Shown: piece by piece, positions 5,673 through 6,721 of the stretch | Layout: each line of letters begins with the position of its first letter | How positions within the stretch are numbered: the first letter of the stretch is position 1 | Assembly: GCA_013286985.1 (NCBI GenBank) | Contig: JABDEQ010000095.1 | Span: forward strand, 1-6,721 | Direction of reading: 5' to 3' | Origin: Bacteroidota bacterium | Lineage (GTDB): Bacteria > Bacteroidota > Bacteroidia > Sphingobacteriales > Sphingobacteriaceae | DNA: 6,721 bases | Translations under genes and position numbers: made by a program | Notes under the pieces: model-generated | Databases searched by the model: none | Told to the model about the DNA's origin: nothing | Seen by the model: the letters and a program-made list of their open reading frames with translations, nothing else

Positions 5673-5798
5673 GATGTTACGATATGCTTATCTGCAAATA
5701 TGCGCATAAGTAGGCAAGTGCGGAAGTGCGGACAGTTCTAAAATTGTCATTTTGATGATGGATGAATCTGCCCTATTCCTACAACCAACAACTCCCCG

Positions 5799-5935
5799 CG
5801 CGTCCTTGCGAGGTACGAAGCAATCTATAAGCTATGCAAATAAAGGGGTACAAAGCTGTTGATTAACGCTCGCAAAAGCTTCAAGTTTCATTGATTGTCC
5901 TGTGTAGAGATTTCTTCGTACCTCGCAATGACGCG
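5799..5935. repeat. 137-bp MITE-like or REP-like element with 31-nt inverted ends
   Basis: The arms 5799-5829 and 5905-5935 are inverted copies, 28 of 31 positions matching (mismatches at 5805/5929, 5821/5913 and 5827/5907). They surround a 75-nt interior with no coding potential. The arm carries the string TTGCGAGGTACGAAGCAATC, of the GCGAGG...GAAGCAATC type that I recall as a dispersed intergenic repeat in many bacterial genomes. No obvious target duplication is seen. It occupies nearly half of the gap between the oligopeptidase gene and the epimerase gene. Its folded form could also end transcripts of the minus-strand epimerase gene, whose stop codon lies 30 nt upstream of it on that strand. 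A non-autonomous mobile element or an amplified REP is the likeliest explanation. Confidence 0.7.
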
Positions 5936-5965
5936 AATGTTTTTTCTTGCTTTTCATACCCCTTA

Positions 5966-6721
5966 TTACTTCGCATACAACGTTTCCGACATCAGCTTAA
6001 TACCGTCTTCGTAACTGGTGGGTTTAAAGTTAAAAGCTTTCTCGAACTTAGTTGAGTCGAATATGTAATCGTGGTTGTATTGGTAATACATTTCAACGGT
6101 GCCCATTACGGTTTTGTTAAACAAGCCGTATGCCCACAGTAAAAACTTGTTTACGGCAAAGTATGAAGGCTTAACACCATAAATGCGGGCAGCCGTTTCT
6201 ATTAATTGTTTGCCGGGCAGGGCCTGTGCAGTGGGCATATGCCATATTTGGCTATCACTATCGGGGTTTTGGCCCAGCAGATACATGGCTTTGCCCATAT
6301 CGGGTATAAAGCTAAAGTTGTGCAGCATTTTGGGGCTGCCTATCCATTGGGCACCTTGTTTTTTGGCATATTTATCCAGCACCATCATATCAAAAAAGCT
6401 ATTCAGGCTGTCGGTACCATAAAAATCGGCGGCGCGGGCAATGCTGGCGCTTATGTTGCCGGCTTTGGCTTCGACCATTAGTTTGTTGGCAATGGCGGCG
6501 CGTACTTTACCTTTTTCGCTGCAAGGATTGTAAGGAGTATCTTCGGTCATGCGGCCATTAACCAGGCCATACATGTAAACGTTATCAAAAAATATCAGCC
6601 GCGCACCGGTTGCTTTAGCCAGATTAATTACGTTATCCATTATTACCGGCCATTGCTGCTGCCAGATGTTTTTATCATAAACCAGCCCGGCAGTTAAATA
6701 AATCACGGTCGATCCTTTTAC
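5966..6721 (-). CDS. NAD-dependent epimerase/dehydratase-family (SDR) protein, partial
   Basis: The frame is open to the window edge, so the true start with its GxxGxxG Rossmann motif lies outside. The GTG at 6706 is merely an internal codon, since V-K-G-S-T precedes it in frame. The visible 251 residues are the rest of an extended-SDR protein: VIYLTAGLVYD, the QQWPVIMDNVINLA helix, ARLIFFDNVYMYG (the strand holding the usual VYG), TPYNPCSEKGKVRAAIANKL, RAADFYG, and a C-terminal substrate domain. Relatives are annotated as NAD-dependent epimerases, often acting on nucleotide sugars, but the substrate here is unknown. The canonical YxxxK pair is not visible where expected; KGKVRAxIA stands there instead. 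This seems characteristic of this subgroup and makes classical SDR catalysis uncertain. The stop is followed by a short gap and then the inverted-repeat element. Confidence 0.85.
   Translation of the reverse strand, partial: VKGSTVIYLTAGLVYDKNIWQQQWPVIMDNVINLAKATGARLIFFDNVYMYGLVNGRMTEDTPYNPCSEKGKVRAAIANKLMVEAKAGNISASIARAADFYGTDSLNSFFDMMVLDKYAKKQGAQWIGSPKMLHNFSFIPDMGKAMYLLGQNPDSDSQIWHMPTAQALPGKQLIETAARIYGVKPSYFAVNKFLLWAYGLFNKTVMGTVEMYYQYNHDYIFDSTKFEKAFNFKPTSYEDGIKLMSETLYAK

Noticed and set aside
5208..5741. Long plus-strand open frame opposite the oligopeptidase gene
   Set aside because: It lies antisense to a well-supported gene with an intact zinc site, and its translation has no family resemblance. 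It is a shadow frame.
5716..5748. Tandem AAGTGCGG repeat (5716-5731) and imperfect palindrome GACAGTTCT/AAAATTGTC (5731-5748) upstream of the oligopeptidase
   Set aside because: Two copies of an 8-mer and a 7-of-9 palindrome are weak. No matching promoter spacing was found, so no operator is claimed.

Overview
The window looks like a chromosomal stretch from a Bacteroidota bacterium, most likely of the Sphingobacteriaceae (Mucilaginibacter/Pedobacter type). The reasons are A/T-rich leaders without Shine-Dalgarno sites, a promoter fitting the Bacteroidota consensus (TTTG, about 20 nt, TAnnTTTG) in front of the first gene, and the character of the proteins: a LiaF-like membrane protein, a QorB-like reductase with a divergent HxlR regulator, an M3 oligoendopeptidase and a Bacteroidota-type REP-associated tyrosine transposase. 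The genus is inferred, not proven.

Layout from left to right. 1-18 (-) may be the start of a further gene. 48-878 (-) encodes a four-helix membrane protein with a LiaF-like beta-repeat tail. 1071-1445 (-) is an HxlR-family regulator, divergent from 1583-2464 (+), a QorB/NmrA-like NAD(P)-binding reductase. This is followed by 2554-3018 (+), an AhpD-like carboxymuconolactone decarboxylase-fold protein. Regulator, reductase and CxxC protein look like a small quinone/electrophile or redox-stress module. A hairpin at 3041-3069 probably ends it.

3100-3930 is the most unusual part. A Y1 HUH transposase gene (RAYT family, 3250-3771) is bracketed by two 58-nt arms (3145-3202 and 3772-3829) that are inverted copies of each other, 55 of 58 positions matching without gaps. 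Each arm holds two different but related palindromes in the same order. Further copies of the palindrome lie outside the arms (3116-3137, and a degenerate one at 3908-3929), and these two share flanking sequence in direct orientation. A strong 19-bp hairpin (3836-3877) separates the transposase from the convergent peptidase gene.

3969-5672 (-) encodes an M3-family zinc oligoendopeptidase with an intact HEGGH site. The gap behind it (5673-5965) carries a 137-bp non-coding element with 31-nt inverted ends, MITE-like or REP-like. 5966-6721 (-) is the C-terminal part of an NAD-dependent epimerase-type SDR protein whose start lies beyond the window edge.

Most genes are ordinary. The transposase with its matched double-palindrome ends is the best candidate for something worth describing. 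It is probably a REP/RAYT-type domesticated or self-mobilising element rather than a wholly new system.
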